Positions 35,534 through 45,421 of a stretch of DNA of 64,000 nucleotides are shown piece after piece. The stretch spans positions 40,001 through 104,000 of the forward strand of contig NZ_FRDF01000003.1 of the NCBI RefSeq assembly GCF_900143235.1, read 5' to 3'. The DNA comes from Erythrobacter sanguineus (GTDB taxonomy: Bacteria; Pseudomonadota; Alphaproteobacteria; Sphingomonadales; Sphingomonadaceae). The stretch's first letter is position 1; every line of letters begins with the position of its first letter. Under the pieces are notes generated by a model. That model was given only the letters and a program-made list of their open reading frames with translations. It made no database searches and was not told the DNA's origin. The translations under genes and the position numbers were made by a program.

Positions 35534-36442
35534 TCACAGCACTTTGTCGCCAACCCCGATCATCTTGCCACGGGTGATGATCACCTTGTCCCCGCGCCGG
35601 GCGGCGGCAAACAGCTTGGCCGCGAATTCGTCTGGCACACCGATGCAGCCGTGGCTGGCATAGCCATTGAGAACCGGCGAGCCGTGGATCGCGATCCCGT
35701 CCCACGTCAGCCGCAGAGTGTGCGGCATCGGCGCGTTGTTGTATTTCTCGGAGATATTGTCCTTCTCCTTGGTCAGGATCGGAAAGCTGCCCAGCGGCGT
35801 CGGGTGCTTCTGCGTGCCGAGCAGGGCGACCGCAGTGCCGATTTCATGCCCGTCGCGGAACGCGCTGATCACCCGCGCTTCAAGGTCAACGGTGATCACA
35901 AGCTTGCCGGTTTTGGGCGCGGCGTCTTCATCCCAGAACCAGTCGCCATAGCGGATGCTGCCCTCGATCGGCAGGATCGACTTGATGACGAAGGGATTAT
36001 TGCTGGCGGCAGGCGCGGCAGCAGGGGCAGGCGCCGGGGTGGCCACGGGGAGCGGCTGCACCACTTCGCTGGAAATCATCCGCACCGCCGGGCTGCGGGG
36101 CGGCTCGGGCGGGGTCATGGCCGGGGCCGGATCCGGCATCGCCGCCGGCGCAGCATAGGTCACTTCATCATCCCCGGCGAGCGGCGGCAGGCCGGCATAG
36201 ACCATCGCCGCCTCGCTGGCAGGCGGTGCGGGAGGCAGGGCGGTGCCGATCTGCGGGGGCATTTCCGCATCGGGATCGATCCGTTCGAACGCGCGATCCG
36301 CACGCGCCGCAATCAGCTGCGCCGCGTCGGCTGCATCCTGCGCGCTGGGGCTGGTTTCAGGCTGGGCCAGCAGCAGCGCGAACGGAGCGACCAGCGCAGC
36401 AAGGGCGGCGGAAAGGACAAGAGACCGGTTCATGCGGGTCAT
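35534..36442 (-). CDS. L,D-transpeptidase (YkuD domain)
   Basis: 302 residues: a signal-anchor segment, a Pro/Ala-rich linker (about 40-150), then the catalytic domain. The active-site signature IAIHGSPVLNGYASHGCIGVP has the His and the catalytic Cys. These periplasmic enzymes form 3-3 peptidoglycan cross-links or attach proteins to the wall. The Met three codons later is an equally good start. Confidence 0.9.
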   Translation of the reverse strand: MTRMNRSLVLSAALAALVAPFALLLAQPETSPSAQDAADAAQLIAARADRAFERIDPDAEMPPQIGTALPPAPPASEAAMVYAGLPPLAGDDEVTYAAPAAMPDPAPAMTPPEPPRSPAVRMISSEVVQPLPVATPAPAPAAAPAASNNPFVIKSILPIEGSIRYGDWFWDEDAAPKTGKLVITVDLEARVISAFRDGHEIGTAVALLGTQKHPTPLGSFPILTKEKDNISEKYNNAPMPHTLRLTWDGIAIHGSPVLNGYASHGCIGVPDEFAAKLFAAARRGDKVIITRGKMIGVGDKVL

Positions 36443-36725
36443 TATGCCGCGTAAGCCGCGTTTGTGCCAGCGGTTAACGCCTGCGCGTCCCTTGCGGGGA
36501 CGGTGGCGGGCGAGGGGTTAACGCGCCCTGGCCCGCGCTGCCCGCCGCTGTTGGAGACACATGAGACACTGTCCAAGGACCAGAAACATGCCCTGGCTGC
36601 GGCGATGATGGCGCGGCGGCGGTGAACCCGCAGCGGGCTGCGGCGCAGCATTGCAGGGATGGCAGACAAACAGCGCATCCCGGCAACCTAGCGCGCCCGT
36701 TGCAGGTAGGAAATCCCGCCGTTGT

Positions 36726-38120
36726 TCAATCCTGCGCAATCACCCCGAACAGGTCATGCGCATCGGCATCTTCGATGGTGACTTGCACGATATCGCCGGG
36801 GCCGAGGGTTTCGGGGACGTTGCGCAAATATACCGCGCCGTCGATTTCGGGCGCATCGGCCTGTGATCGGCCGGTGGCGCCAATATCGCCATCCTCGTCC
36901 GCTTCGCCGACCTCGTCGATGATGACCGGCAGCGTGCGCCCGACCTTGGCGGCAAGTTTCGCCGCGCTGATGCGTTCGGTCACTTCCATGATCCGGGCGT
37001 AGCGTTCTTCCTTGAGAGCTTCGGGCACGGGATCGGGCAGGGCGTTGGCGCTTGCGCCCTCGACCGGTTCAAACCGGAAGGCGCCGACACGGTCAAGCTG
37101 GGCTTCCTCCAGCCAATCGAGCAGGTAGCGGAAATCATCCTCGGTCTCGCCCGGGAAACCGACCACGAAAGAGGATCGGATCGCGATGTCAGGGCAGATG
37201 TCGCGCCACGATTTCAGCCGTTCGAGCACCTTGGCTTCGTTGGCCGGACGCTTCATCAGCTTCAACACCTTGGGCGAAGCGTGCTGGAACGGAATGTCGA
37301 GATAGGGCGTCAGCAGCCCCTCGGCCATCAGCGGGATGACCTGATCGACGTGCGGGTAGGGGTAGACGTAATGCAGCCGCACCCACGGCGGGATGCCTTC
37401 GGGGGTGCGCAGACCGCCGAGTTCGCGCGCCAGATCGGTCATGTGCGCCCGCACCGGGCTGCCTTTCCAGTCGCGCGGTTCGTGGCGGGTATCGACCCCG
37501 TAGGCGCTGGTATCCTGCGAGATGACGAGGAGTTCGCGCGTCCCCGCTGCCACCAGCTTTTCGGCCTCGCGCAGCACCGCGTCGATCCGGCGGCTCGCCA
37601 GCTTTCCGCGCAATTGCGGGATGATACAGAAGGCGCAGGAATGGTTGCAGCCTTCGGAAATCTTCAGATAGCTGTAATGGCGCGGCGTGAGCTTGATGTC
37701 AGGCTGGGGGATCAGGTCGATGAACGGCCCTTGGCTGGGCGGAGCGTGGGTGTGCACGGCCTCGACCACCTGTTCATATTGATGCGCGCCCGTCACCGCC
37801 AACACTTGCGGGTGCGCGGCGCGGATCGCGTCGGCTTCCTCGCCCATGCAGCCCGTTACGATCACGCGGCCATTTTCGGCGATGGCTTCACCGATCGCGG
37901 CGAGGCTTTCCTCCTTGGCGCTGTCGAGGAACCCGCAGGTGTTGACCAGCACCACATCGGCCCCGGCATAGTCGGGCGACATGGCATAGCCATCGGCGCG
38001 CAGGCGCGTGAGGATCCGTTCGGAATCGACCAGCGCCTTGGGACAGCCGAGGCTGACCATGCCGATGCGCTTCTGGTCGGCCAGAACAGTGGGAGTTATG
38101 GTGGGGCCGGTGGTGATCAT
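36726..38120 (-). CDS. rimO: Ribosomal protein S12 methylthiotransferase RimO
   Basis: 464 residues. The N-terminal domain has cysteines in [23 protein letters not shown] and TGCMGEE. The radical-SAM cluster motif is CNHSCAFC, and a TRAM domain sits at the C-terminus ([19 protein letters not shown]). RimO adds a methylthio group to Asp89 of S12. It is distinguished from MiaB by the KALVDSE and [11 protein letters not shown] patterns. The 283 bases between it and the transpeptidase hold no gene I can support. Confidence 0.95.
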   Translation of the reverse strand: MITTGPTITPTVLADQKRIGMVSLGCPKALVDSERILTRLRADGYAMSPDYAGADVVLVNTCGFLDSAKEESLAAIGEAIAENGRVIVTGCMGEEADAIRAAHPQVLAVTGAHQYEQVVEAVHTHAPPSQGPFIDLIPQPDIKLTPRHYSYLKISEGCNHSCAFCIIPQLRGKLASRRIDAVLREAEKLVAAGTRELLVISQDTSAYGVDTRHEPRDWKGSPVRAHMTDLARELGGLRTPEGIPPWVRLHYVYPYPHVDQVIPLMAEGLLTPYLDIPFQHASPKVLKLMKRPANEAKVLERLKSWRDICPDIAIRSSFVVGFPGETEDDFRYLLDWLEEAQLDRVGAFRFEPVEGASANALPDPVPEALKEERYARIMEVTERISAAKLAAKVGRTLPVIIDEVGEADEDGDIGATGRSQADAPEIDGAVYLRNVPETLGPGDIVQVTIEDADAHDLFGVIAQD

Positions 38121-38189
38121 TGCGGCGCGCCCCTACACCAGCGCGCGGCTTTGCGCTAGCAGGGCGTGCAACCTCGCAAGGAGATGCCC

Positions 38190-38588
38190 ATGAACGACTT
38201 TGCCCTGTGGCCGGTGCTGGCGGGAACCGCCGCGTTCTTTGGCGTAGGCGCGCTGTGGTATGGTGTGCTGTTTTCAAAACCGTGGCAGCGCGCGGCGGGC
38301 CTTTCCGATGCGCAGCTGAAAAGCGGCAATATGGCGCTGATCTTCGGCCTGACCTTTGCCTTCGAAATGCTGATCGCGATGGTGCTGTGGCACCTCATCG
38401 CCCGCACCGATCCGCCTGCATTTGTGGTGATGATGATGGCGGTGGGCTTTGCGGTCGGGGTGATGATCCCGGCGGTGGGGATCAATTATCTCTATCTCAG
38501 GAAGCCGCTGGCGATGTTCCTGATCGACGCCGGGCATCTTCTGGTCGGCATGGCGGCAATGGGCGGCGTGTTCATCGCCCTGCGTTAG
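38190..38588 (+). CDS. DUF1761 membrane protein
   Basis: 132 residues from the ATG at 38190, six bases after AAGGAG; the nearer ATG at 38184 abuts the ribosome-binding site and was not chosen. There are four membrane helices with the family's ALWYGVLFSKPWQRAAG motif after the first. Function is unknown. It overlaps the end of the convergent K+ channel gene by four bases. Confidence 0.85.
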   Translation: MNDFALWPVLAGTAAFFGVGALWYGVLFSKPWQRAAGLSDAQLKSGNMALIFGLTFAFEMLIAMVLWHLIARTDPPAFVVMMMAVGFAVGVMIPAVGINYLYLRKPLAMFLIDAGHLLVGMAAMGGVFIALR

Positions 38589-39685
38589 TTGCCGTTGCCG
38601 TCACCCTTGCCATTGCCTTTTCCGTTACCATTCGTGGGCACGATTTCGACCACCGTGTCGCCGGACTGGAGCGATTGGCATTCGTCCTCCCAGAACCCCA
38701 GCGCGCGGCCATTGCGGTAGATCCTGAGGCCCTGTCCGCCGCTTTGCAGGTCGGTGATCGGCTTGCCGCATTCCTCCTCGCTCACCGCCCGTTCGACCAG
38801 CTGCACCCGCCCGCCGACACTGGCGAGATCGGCAAGGTAATCGGCAATATGCGCGCCCTTGACGCTGCCGGCCAGCAGCAGCCCGGTGAAGCGCACCGGG
38901 TTGATGACATTATCGGCCCCCGCCTGCCGCGCCAGCAATTCATTATCATCGGCGCGCACCACCACGCTGATCGGCACATCGGGCGCGAGGTGGCGCACGG
39001 TCAGCACGATCAGGATCGAGGTATCGTCGCGCCCGGCAGACACCAGCACGCTTTGCGCCGATCCGATCCGCACCGCCTTGAGCGTTTCGTCGCGGGTGGC
39101 ATCGGCGGCCATCACGTTGACCCCGAGCTTTTCCGCCTCGGCCAGCCGCTCATCACTCGGGTCGATGACCACGATCCGCGCCGGTTCGATCCCGCGGTCG
39201 ATCAGCTCGCCCACGCTTTGCGAACCCGATACGCCGTAGCCCAGCACCACGACATGATCGGTCAGCTGTTCCTGGATACGAGCCATGCGCCATTTCTCCC
39301 AGCTGCGCTTGATGACGAAATCATAGGCCGCGCCCACGAAGATGAACAGGACAGCGATGCGCACCGGGGTGACGATCACCGCTTCGATCAGCCGCGCGCT
39401 GTCCGTCACCGGGGCAATATCGCCAAAGCCGGTGGTGGTGACGCTGATCATGGTGAAATAGACCACATCGAGAAAGCTGATATGGCCATCGACATTGTCG
39501 ACCAGCCCTTCGCGGTCCCACCAGTGGATCATGATGACCATGCCCAGCAGACCCAGCGCGAGGCCGAGCCTGAGGCCCAGATCGCCCCACACGGGGATGC
39601 CCACCGCGCGGCGCAGCGGCTGGAACTGGTCGGCCAGCATCGCCTTGCGGCGGAACGGGTTCTTGCCTGGCTTGCCTGCTGCCAT
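38585..39685 (-). CDS. Potassium channel with RCK/TrkA-N domain
   Basis: 366 residues. Two membrane helices flank a pore loop with the selectivity filter SVTTTGFGD. An RCK (TrkA-N) domain follows, with Rossmann motif VVVLGYGVSGSQSV and acid-ended second strand VVIDPSDE. The C-terminus is a low-complexity Asn/Gly/Lys run (NGNGKGNGKGDGNGN). It is a ligand-gated two-helix K+ channel of the MthK type. It lies 17 bases downstream of surE in the same direction. Confidence 0.88.
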   Translation of the reverse strand: MAAGKPGKNPFRRKAMLADQFQPLRRAVGIPVWGDLGLRLGLALGLLGMVIMIHWWDREGLVDNVDGHISFLDVVYFTMISVTTTGFGDIAPVTDSARLIEAVIVTPVRIAVLFIFVGAAYDFVIKRSWEKWRMARIQEQLTDHVVVLGYGVSGSQSVGELIDRGIEPARIVVIDPSDERLAEAEKLGVNVMAADATRDETLKAVRIGSAQSVLVSAGRDDTSILIVLTVRHLAPDVPISVVVRADDNELLARQAGADNVINPVRFTGLLLAGSVKGAHIADYLADLASVGGRVQLVERAVSEEECGKPITDLQSGGQGLRIYRNGRALGFWEDECQSLQSGDTVVEIVPTNGNGKGNGKGDGNGN

Positions 39686-39702
39686 GCGCCCCGGCCTCCG
39701 GC

Positions 39703-40467
39703 TCAGTCCCCGAACCGCTCGGCGAGGATGCCGATGGTCGAATAGTGGGTGAGATCGAGCTGCAGGGGCGTGACCGCGACATAGCCATCGTCAATCGCTT
39801 CCAGATCGGTGCCGTGATCCAGCGTGTGTTCGATCGGATCAAGCCCGAACCAGAAATAGCGGTAGCCGCGCGGGTCGCGCCCTTCGACGATGCTGCCGCG
39901 CGAATAATCGTGGAAGCCCTGCCGCACGACCCGGATGCCCTTGACCGCGTCGGGGGCCAGCGCGGGGAAGTTGATGTTGATCAGCGTGCGTTCGGCCATT
40001 GGTGCGTCCAGCAGCTTTGCGAGCACTTTCGGCCCCCATTCGCGGGCTGCGCCAAACGGCACCTCGTCGCCCATGCCTTCGCGGGCATAGACCTGGCTGA
40101 AGGCGATCGAGCGGATGCCCGCCAGCGCGCCTTCGATCGCGGCGGATACCGTGCCGGAATAGGTGATGTCATCGCCCAGATTGGCGCCGCGGTTGACGCC
40201 TGACAGGATGATGTCGGGGGCCTCGGGCATGACCGTGCGCAGCGCCATCATGACAGAATCGGTCGGCGTGCCGGTGACGGCAAAGCGCCGCTCATCCAGG
40301 CTGTTGAGCCGCACAGGCCGCGTCAGCGTGAGCGAATGGCCCGCGCCCGATTGTTCCTCTGACGGGGCGCAGATCCAGATGTCGTCGGAAAACTGGCGCG
40401 CGATGTCTTCCAGCACCTTGAGGCCGGGGGCGTGGATGCCGTCATCATTGGTGAGGAGGATGCGCAT
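39703..40467 (-). CDS. surE: 5'-nucleotidase SurE
   Basis: 254 residues. The metal site [16 protein letters not shown], the S/GVNRGANLG block and APSEEQSGAGHSLTL are diagnostic of SurE, which removes phosphate from nucleoside monophosphates and helps stationary-phase survival. Its ATG overlaps the serS stop (TAATG), so they are co-translated. Confidence 0.95.
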   Translation of the reverse strand: MRILLTNDDGIHAPGLKVLEDIARQFSDDIWICAPSEEQSGAGHSLTLTRPVRLNSLDERRFAVTGTPTDSVMMALRTVMPEAPDIILSGVNRGANLGDDITYSGTVSAAIEGALAGIRSIAFSQVYAREGMGDEVPFGAAREWGPKVLAKLLDAPMAERTLININFPALAPDAVKGIRVVRQGFHDYSRGSIVEGRDPRGYRYFWFGLDPIEHTLDHGTDLEAIDDGYVAVTPLQLDLTHYSTIGILAERFGD

Positions 40468-41750
40468 TACGTGGCTGGCTCCAGTTTCGTGACGCCGCCC
40501 ATGTAGGGCAGCAGGGCGTCAGGCACGGTGACGGAGCCATCGGCGTTCTGGTAATTCTCGATCACCGCCACCAGCGTGCGCCCGACCGCGAGGCCCGATC
40601 CGTTGAGGGTGTGAACGAATTGGGTCGTCTTCTGCTCGCCCGCGACGCGGTAGCGGGTGTTCATGCGGCGGGCCTGAAAATCGCCGGTGTTGGAACACGA
40701 GCTGATTTCGCGGAAGGCGCCTTGGCCGGGCAGCCAGACTTCCAGATCATAGGTCTTGCGCGCACCGAACCCCATGTCGCCGGTGCACAGCAGCAGCTTG
40801 CGATAGGGCAGGTTCAACCGTTCAAGGATGGTTTCTGCCGCGCGGATCATGCGCTGGTGTTCGGCCTCGGAGTCTTCGGGCTTTACGATGCTGACCAGTT
40901 CGCATTTTTCGAACTGGTGCTGGCGGATGAAGCCGCGCGTATCCCGCCCGGCCGCGCCCGCTTCGGAGCGGAAGCACAGGGTGAGCGCGGTGAGGCGCAG
41001 GGGGAGGGCGCTTTCATCGAGCAATTCGCCCATGACGCTGGCGGTAAGGGAGACTTCGCTGGTGGGGATGAGCCAGCGACCATTGGTGGTGCAGAAGCTG
41101 TCCTCGGCAAACTTGGGCAGCTTGTCGGTGCCATACATTGCATCATCGCCCACCAGCACCGGCGGGTTGCATTCGGCATAACCATGCTCGCCGGTCTGCA
41201 CATCCAGCATGAACTGGCCGAGCGCCCGGTGCAGCCGCGCCATGTCGCCGCGCAGGAAGGTGAACCGCGCGCCCGACAGCCGCGTGCCGGTTTCAAAATC
41301 CATGCCCAGCGCTGGCGCGATGTCGGCGTGTTCGCCGGGCGTGAAGTCAAACGCGCGCGGTGTGCCCCAACGGGAAACCTCGACATTGTCTTCCTCGCCC
41401 GCACCATCGGGCACATCGTCGGCGGGCAGGTTGGGGATGATTTCCAGCGCTGCCTTAAGCTTCGCGGCGAGATCATCGGCGCGGGCCTCCAGCGCGGGCA
41501 TTTCGTCCTTCAGCGCGGCGACTTCGGCCTTCAGTGTCCCGGCCGTGTCGCGATCGCCCTTGGCCATCGCCGCCCCGATCAGCTTTGATGCTTCGTTGCG
41601 GCGGGACTGCGCGGCCTGCACCTGCGTTGTCAGCGCCCGGCGTTCCTCGTCGAGCGCGATCAAGGCAGCGGCCAGCGGTTCGGCCCCGCGCCGCGCCAAT
41701 GCAGCGTCAAAGGCCTGCGGATGTTCTCGGATCAGCCGTATATCGTGCAT
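40467..41750 (-). CDS. serS: Seryl-tRNA synthetase
   Basis: 427 residues, the usual length. An N-terminal antiparallel coiled coil (about 25-105) that binds the tRNA-Ser long arm precedes the class II core. The core has motif 2 [21 protein letters not shown] and motif 3 [19 protein letters not shown]. It is the first gene of a leftward serS-surE-channel operon. Confidence 0.96.
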   Translation of the reverse strand: MHDIRLIREHPQAFDAALARRGAEPLAAALIALDEERRALTTQVQAAQSRRNEASKLIGAAMAKGDRDTAGTLKAEVAALKDEMPALEARADDLAAKLKAALEIIPNLPADDVPDGAGEEDNVEVSRWGTPRAFDFTPGEHADIAPALGMDFETGTRLSGARFTFLRGDMARLHRALGQFMLDVQTGEHGYAECNPPVLVGDDAMYGTDKLPKFAEDSFCTTNGRWLIPTSEVSLTASVMGELLDESALPLRLTALTLCFRSEAGAAGRDTRGFIRQHQFEKCELVSIVKPEDSEAEHQRMIRAAETILERLNLPYRKLLLCTGDMGFGARKTYDLEVWLPGQGAFREISSCSNTGDFQARRMNTRYRVAGEQKTTQFVHTLNGSGLAVGRTLVAVIENYQNADGSVTVPDALLPYMGGVTKLEPAT

Positions 41751-41849
41751 GGCGTGGCGCTATGCCCGCTGATGCTTTGCAAGGGAAGGCGCAATTGCCG
41801 GGGAACCGCCAAAGCCCCCGATCCGTTGGGCAGGCAGGAGGATATTGCA

Positions 41850-42083
41850 ATGATCCGCAGATTGATTGGCGGCGCCATCGGCGCAAGACTGGCCAAACGC
41901 CATCCGGTTCTGGGCGGCGCGACCGGCGCGGCGCTGGCAACCGCCGTGCCATTTGTCATTTCCCGCGTAAGCCTGCCGGCCATGATGGCGCTGGGCGCGG
42001 GCGGCTATGTCGCCAAACGGTACATCGACAGGCGCGAGCAGGCCCGGACTGGTTCTGACCAGCGTTCCGCCGATCCCGAATGA
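41850..42083 (+). CDS. Small glycine-rich membrane-associated protein
   Basis: 77 residues with an excellent ribosome-binding site (CAGGAGGATATTGCA). It is hydrophobic and Gly/Ala-rich (RLIGGAIGARLAKR, then GGATGAALATAVPF) with a charged tail. No family is recognised. The glycine-rich repeats suggest membrane insertion. Confidence 0.7.
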   Translation: MIRRLIGGAIGARLAKRHPVLGGATGAALATAVPFVISRVSLPAMMALGAGGYVAKRYIDRREQARTGSDQRSADPE

Positions 42084-42131
42084 TCGCAAGCAGGCGGACG
42101 GGCGCGCTGCCCATCCGCCCGCTGTTGCGCA

Positions 42132-44474
42132 TCAGAAATTGACCTGCGCGGTTACGAAGATCCGGCGCGGATCGCCGTAGAACCCGGTCAGCGTCCCTTC
42201 GAGACCCAGTGTCGGGACAAAGGGCGTGCCCGGCGGCGTGCCGCCTGCGACGAAGTTGTAACCTGCGACGATATATTCCTTGTCGAACAGGTTCTTGCCG
42301 TGCAGCCCGATCGAGAACAGCCCGCTGTCCACGGTGTAGACCATGCTGGCATCGACCAGCACGAACCCATCCTGATCAAGGAACGGGTTGGGCGATTCGA
42401 ACTGGCTGGCGTCCGACCGGAACGAGGCCAGCCCGATCAGGTCGACCATCCCGCTTGCCACCGGCAGGCCGAGGTTGAAGCCCATGTGGCCGGTGAAGTC
42501 GGGCGTGTTCTGGAACACGCGGCTGTCGGCCACGTCATTGCCGAAGGCATCGATGAAGGTGTTGAAACCCGCATCGAGATAACCCAGCGACCAGTTGATG
42601 CTGAAGCGGCTGCCTTCACCGGCAAAATCCTTGCCCACCAGCGCATTGCCTTCGAATTCGAAGCCGTTGACATCGGCGCTCGCGGCGTTGGAGGTGATGC
42701 CGATGAAGCTGTCGTTCACCCCGTCGCCATTGCTGTCGAGGCCGACCGAACCGGGGATCTGGACATTGTCATACTGGCCCAGGAACCCGGCGATGGAGAT
42801 GTTCAGCCGGTTGTCGAGCAGCGAGGCTTTCCAGCCCAGTTCGAAGCTGTCGACCGTTTCCGCGCCGAAGCGCAGGAATTCGAACTGGTCGTCGAAATTG
42901 ATCACGCCGTCGCCGTTGAGATCGGGCGCGGCGCTGGTCTGGCCGCGCGGGTCGAACCCGCCGCCCTTGAAGCCTTGCGAATAGGTGAAATAGACATTGT
43001 GGTTGCGGTTGGGCTGCCAGCTGATCGAGGCGCGCGGGTTGAAGTCGCTGAAGGTTTCGCTGCCTTCGAAATCGCTGGTCGTGACCAGTGGCACGCCCGA
43101 CCCGTCAAACAGGTCGGAAAAACCGCCGACAAAGGTGGTGCGCAGCACCCGGCTCGAACGCTTGTCGCTGGTGTAGCGCCCGCCCACCGAGACAGCGATG
43201 GTATTGGTAAGATCATAGGTGAAATCGCCGAACACCGACCATGTTTCGGTGCCGACATCGCCCAGCGTCTGGGCGTTGAGGCCGGGCAGGCCAATCGCCG
43301 CGCCGGTGTTGAACAGCGCGACATCAAACGCGGTGAAGGCATTGGCGTTGAGATAGTAGAAGCCGACCACGCCGGACAGGCGATCACCTTCATAAAGGAG
43401 CTGCAATTCCTGGCTGAACTGGTCGTTTTCATAAATCGCCGGGACATCAAGATCGGCAGCGGGCAGGCTGTCGAAATCGATCGGGGTGGTGGAGGAATCC
43501 TCGCGGTAGCCGGTGATCGACTTGAAGGTCAGCGTATCGGACAGTTCAATCGCGACGTTGAGTGCGCCGCCGAAAGCTTCGACCTCCTGATCGACGACGT
43601 TGAGGCCGGCGCGGGTGTCAAACACGTTATCAAGAACGGGTGCGCCGGTCAGCTGGCCGGGGATCAGGCGGTGGCCCTGCCGGGCTTCGCTGTCATCTTT
43701 CACGTAATCGCCCGACAGGCGGACGAACACCGGCCCGCTGTCGAATTCGATCGTGCCGCGCGCGGCCCAGACGTCCTTGTTGTAATTCTCGGTGCCGAGA
43801 TTGAGGTTGCGGCCGAACCCGCCGCGCGACAGCCGCGCGCCGCTGGCGCCGATCTTCAGATTGTCGGAAACCGGGGTCGATGCGCTGACGATCAGGTCTG
43901 CCTGATCGAACGAGCCATAGGTGCCGCGCACCATGACGCTGGTTTCATCCGGCAGGCTGGCGGTGACATATTTGATCGCGCCGCCGATGGTGTTGCGGCC
44001 GTATAAGGTGCCCTGCGGGCCGCGCAGGACTTCGATCCGCTCGACCTGATAGATGTCCAGCACCGCGGCCTGAGGGCGGTTGAGATAGACATCATCGATA
44101 TAAAGACCGACGCCCGCTTCGAACCCGGCGACCGGATCCTGCTGGCCCACGCCGCGGATGAAGGCGGTGAGCGTGGTGTTGGTGCCGCGGCTGACCTCCA
44201 GCGTGATGTTGGGCACCTGCTGGCCGATCTGCACCAGATCCTGCACGCCCTGCTTGATCAGGCTTTCGCCCGAAAGGGAGGTGACCGACAGTGGCACATC
44301 GATCAGCCGTTCCTCGCGCCGGCGGGCGGTGACGATGATGACGCCTTCTTCGGCCCGATCGGCGTTGCTGACGTTTTCGCTGACGTCGTCCTGCGCGGCG
44401 AGCGGCGCCGCGAACGAGGCAAATCCGGCGCATCCGGCAAGCAGCAGCGCGCGGCGGCAAAGCATATTTGTCAT
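42132..44474 (-). CDS. TonB-dependent receptor (FecA/CirA-like group common in sphingomonads)
   Basis: 780 residues with a signal peptide ending APLAAQ, a TonB box-like EEGVIIVTARRREE, and a plug with VPLSVTSLSGESLIKQG and VEVLRGPQGTLYGRNTIGGAI-type blocks (here VERIEVLRGPQGTLYGRN). The barrel ends IFVTAQVNF. This subgroup often imports carbohydrates, aromatic compounds or other non-siderophore ligands; the ligand is not deducible. A TetR gene starts 121 bases away on the opposite strand with a palindrome between them, suggesting ligand-responsive repression. Confidence 0.9.
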   Translation of the reverse strand: MTNMLCRRALLLAGCAGFASFAAPLAAQDDVSENVSNADRAEEGVIIVTARRREERLIDVPLSVTSLSGESLIKQGVQDLVQIGQQVPNITLEVSRGTNTTLTAFIRGVGQQDPVAGFEAGVGLYIDDVYLNRPQAAVLDIYQVERIEVLRGPQGTLYGRNTIGGAIKYVTASLPDETSVMVRGTYGSFDQADLIVSASTPVSDNLKIGASGARLSRGGFGRNLNLGTENYNKDVWAARGTIEFDSGPVFVRLSGDYVKDDSEARQGHRLIPGQLTGAPVLDNVFDTRAGLNVVDQEVEAFGGALNVAIELSDTLTFKSITGYREDSSTTPIDFDSLPAADLDVPAIYENDQFSQELQLLYEGDRLSGVVGFYYLNANAFTAFDVALFNTGAAIGLPGLNAQTLGDVGTETWSVFGDFTYDLTNTIAVSVGGRYTSDKRSSRVLRTTFVGGFSDLFDGSGVPLVTTSDFEGSETFSDFNPRASISWQPNRNHNVYFTYSQGFKGGGFDPRGQTSAAPDLNGDGVINFDDQFEFLRFGAETVDSFELGWKASLLDNRLNISIAGFLGQYDNVQIPGSVGLDSNGDGVNDSFIGITSNAASADVNGFEFEGNALVGKDFAGEGSRFSINWSLGYLDAGFNTFIDAFGNDVADSRVFQNTPDFTGHMGFNLGLPVASGMVDLIGLASFRSDASQFESPNPFLDQDGFVLVDASMVYTVDSGLFSIGLHGKNLFDKEYIVAGYNFVAGGTPPGTPFVPTLGLEGTLTGFYGDPRRIFVTAQVNF

Positions 44475-44515
44475 GGGGATGTTTCCTCTCCTACCCTCTT
44501 ATGAGCCAACCAGTA

Positions 44516-44538
44516 TTGAAAGTTGAACCACCTTTCAA
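44516..44538. promoter_or_regulatory. Candidate TetR operator
   Basis: TTGAAAG, nine bases, then CTTTCAA form a perfect 7-9-7 palindrome centred in the 121-base divergent region between the TonB receptor and the TetR gene. The length suits a TetR dimer, and the position would repress both promoters. Confidence 0.5.
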
Positions 44539-44595
44539 GTTGAGACTTGTGCGTGACCATGTCACAGCCTACCGAAAGCGCGGAGGGAGTAGCTG

Positions 44596-45237
44596 ATGGG
44601 CAACACTCGGGCCACCGGGACAAAAGTCGCAGACGCCGCAGTCAGCGACGCCAAGACGCCGCGCACCGAGCGCGGGCGGCGGACATTGCGCAAGCTGCTG
44701 GACGCAGCCGCCGAGGAGTTCGGGGAAAAGGGTTTTCACGAAGCGTCGGTCAGCTCGATCACGCGCCGCGCGGGCGTGGCGCTGGGCAGTTTCTACACCT
44801 ATTTCGACAGCAAGGATGGCTTGTTCCGGGCGCTGGTTGCCGACATGAGCGAGAAGGTGCGAACCAGCGCGCGTTCGGCGCTGTCGGATGATATGGGCGC
44901 GCTGGAAATCGAACGCGCGGCGCTCACCGCGTTCCTGCGCTTTGCTGCGGAGCACAAGGAAATCTACCGCATCATCGACGAAGCCGAATTCGTCGATCCT
45001 GAAAGCTATCGCATGCATTACCAGACCATCGCCGAACGCATCGCCGACCGGCTCCATTCGGGCGCGGCAAAAGGCGAACTGCGCGAAGGGCTGGGTGAGC
45101 TTGAGGCCTGGGCGGTGATGGGGATGAACGTGTTCGTCGGCCTGCGCTATATCGTGTGGGGCGCGGCGGAGATGACGCCCGAACAGGTTGCTGCCGGGGT
45201 CAACCGCCTGCTGGCCGAAGGCGTCCTGCGCCGCTGA
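44596..45237 (+). CDS. TetR/AcrR family transcriptional regulator
   Basis: 213 residues. The N-terminal helix-turn-helix reads LLDAAAEEFGEKGFHEASVSSITRRAGVALGSFYTYF (seen as the usual 47-residue TetR block at about 30-78), followed by an all-helical ligand domain with DEAEFVDPESYRMHY. It is divergent from the TonB receptor at 42132-44474, which it probably controls. The effector is unknown. Confidence 0.92.
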   Translation: MGNTRATGTKVADAAVSDAKTPRTERGRRTLRKLLDAAAEEFGEKGFHEASVSSITRRAGVALGSFYTYFDSKDGLFRALVADMSEKVRTSARSALSDDMGALEIERAALTAFLRFAAEHKEIYRIIDEAEFVDPESYRMHYQTIAERIADRLHSGAAKGELREGLGELEAWAVMGMNVFVGLRYIVWGAAEMTPEQVAAGVNRLLAEGVLRR

Positions 45238-45360
45238 TCGCGCGCCCGGCCCGCCGGATTTCCAACCAGAGAACCGCCCAAAGCGCCGGCACCGTGCGCC
45301 GCACCCTTGCGCGTGACGCAATATCTGTGCGAACAACTCGCATTAGCATTCCTATTGACT

Positions 45361-45375
45361 CTTATTCGCAATAAG
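45361..45375. promoter_or_regulatory. Palindrome upstream of an iron-type TonB receptor
   Basis: CTTATT-CGC-AATAAG is a perfect 6-3-6 palindrome 47 bases before the receptor start, in an AT-rich pocket. It could be a Fur- or Irr-type operator given the downstream iron genes, but it matches no consensus exactly. Confidence 0.35.
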
Positions 45376-45421
45376 GTCACAAGCCCGGCACTTCTCCCCT
45401 CATCAGCAGGAAGCCCGGACT

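Noticed and set aside
36541..36630. Short reading stretch ending in KDQKHALAAAMMARRR before a stop
   Set aside because: It looks protein-like, but no start codon with a ribosome-binding site and no family was found. Left as intergenic.
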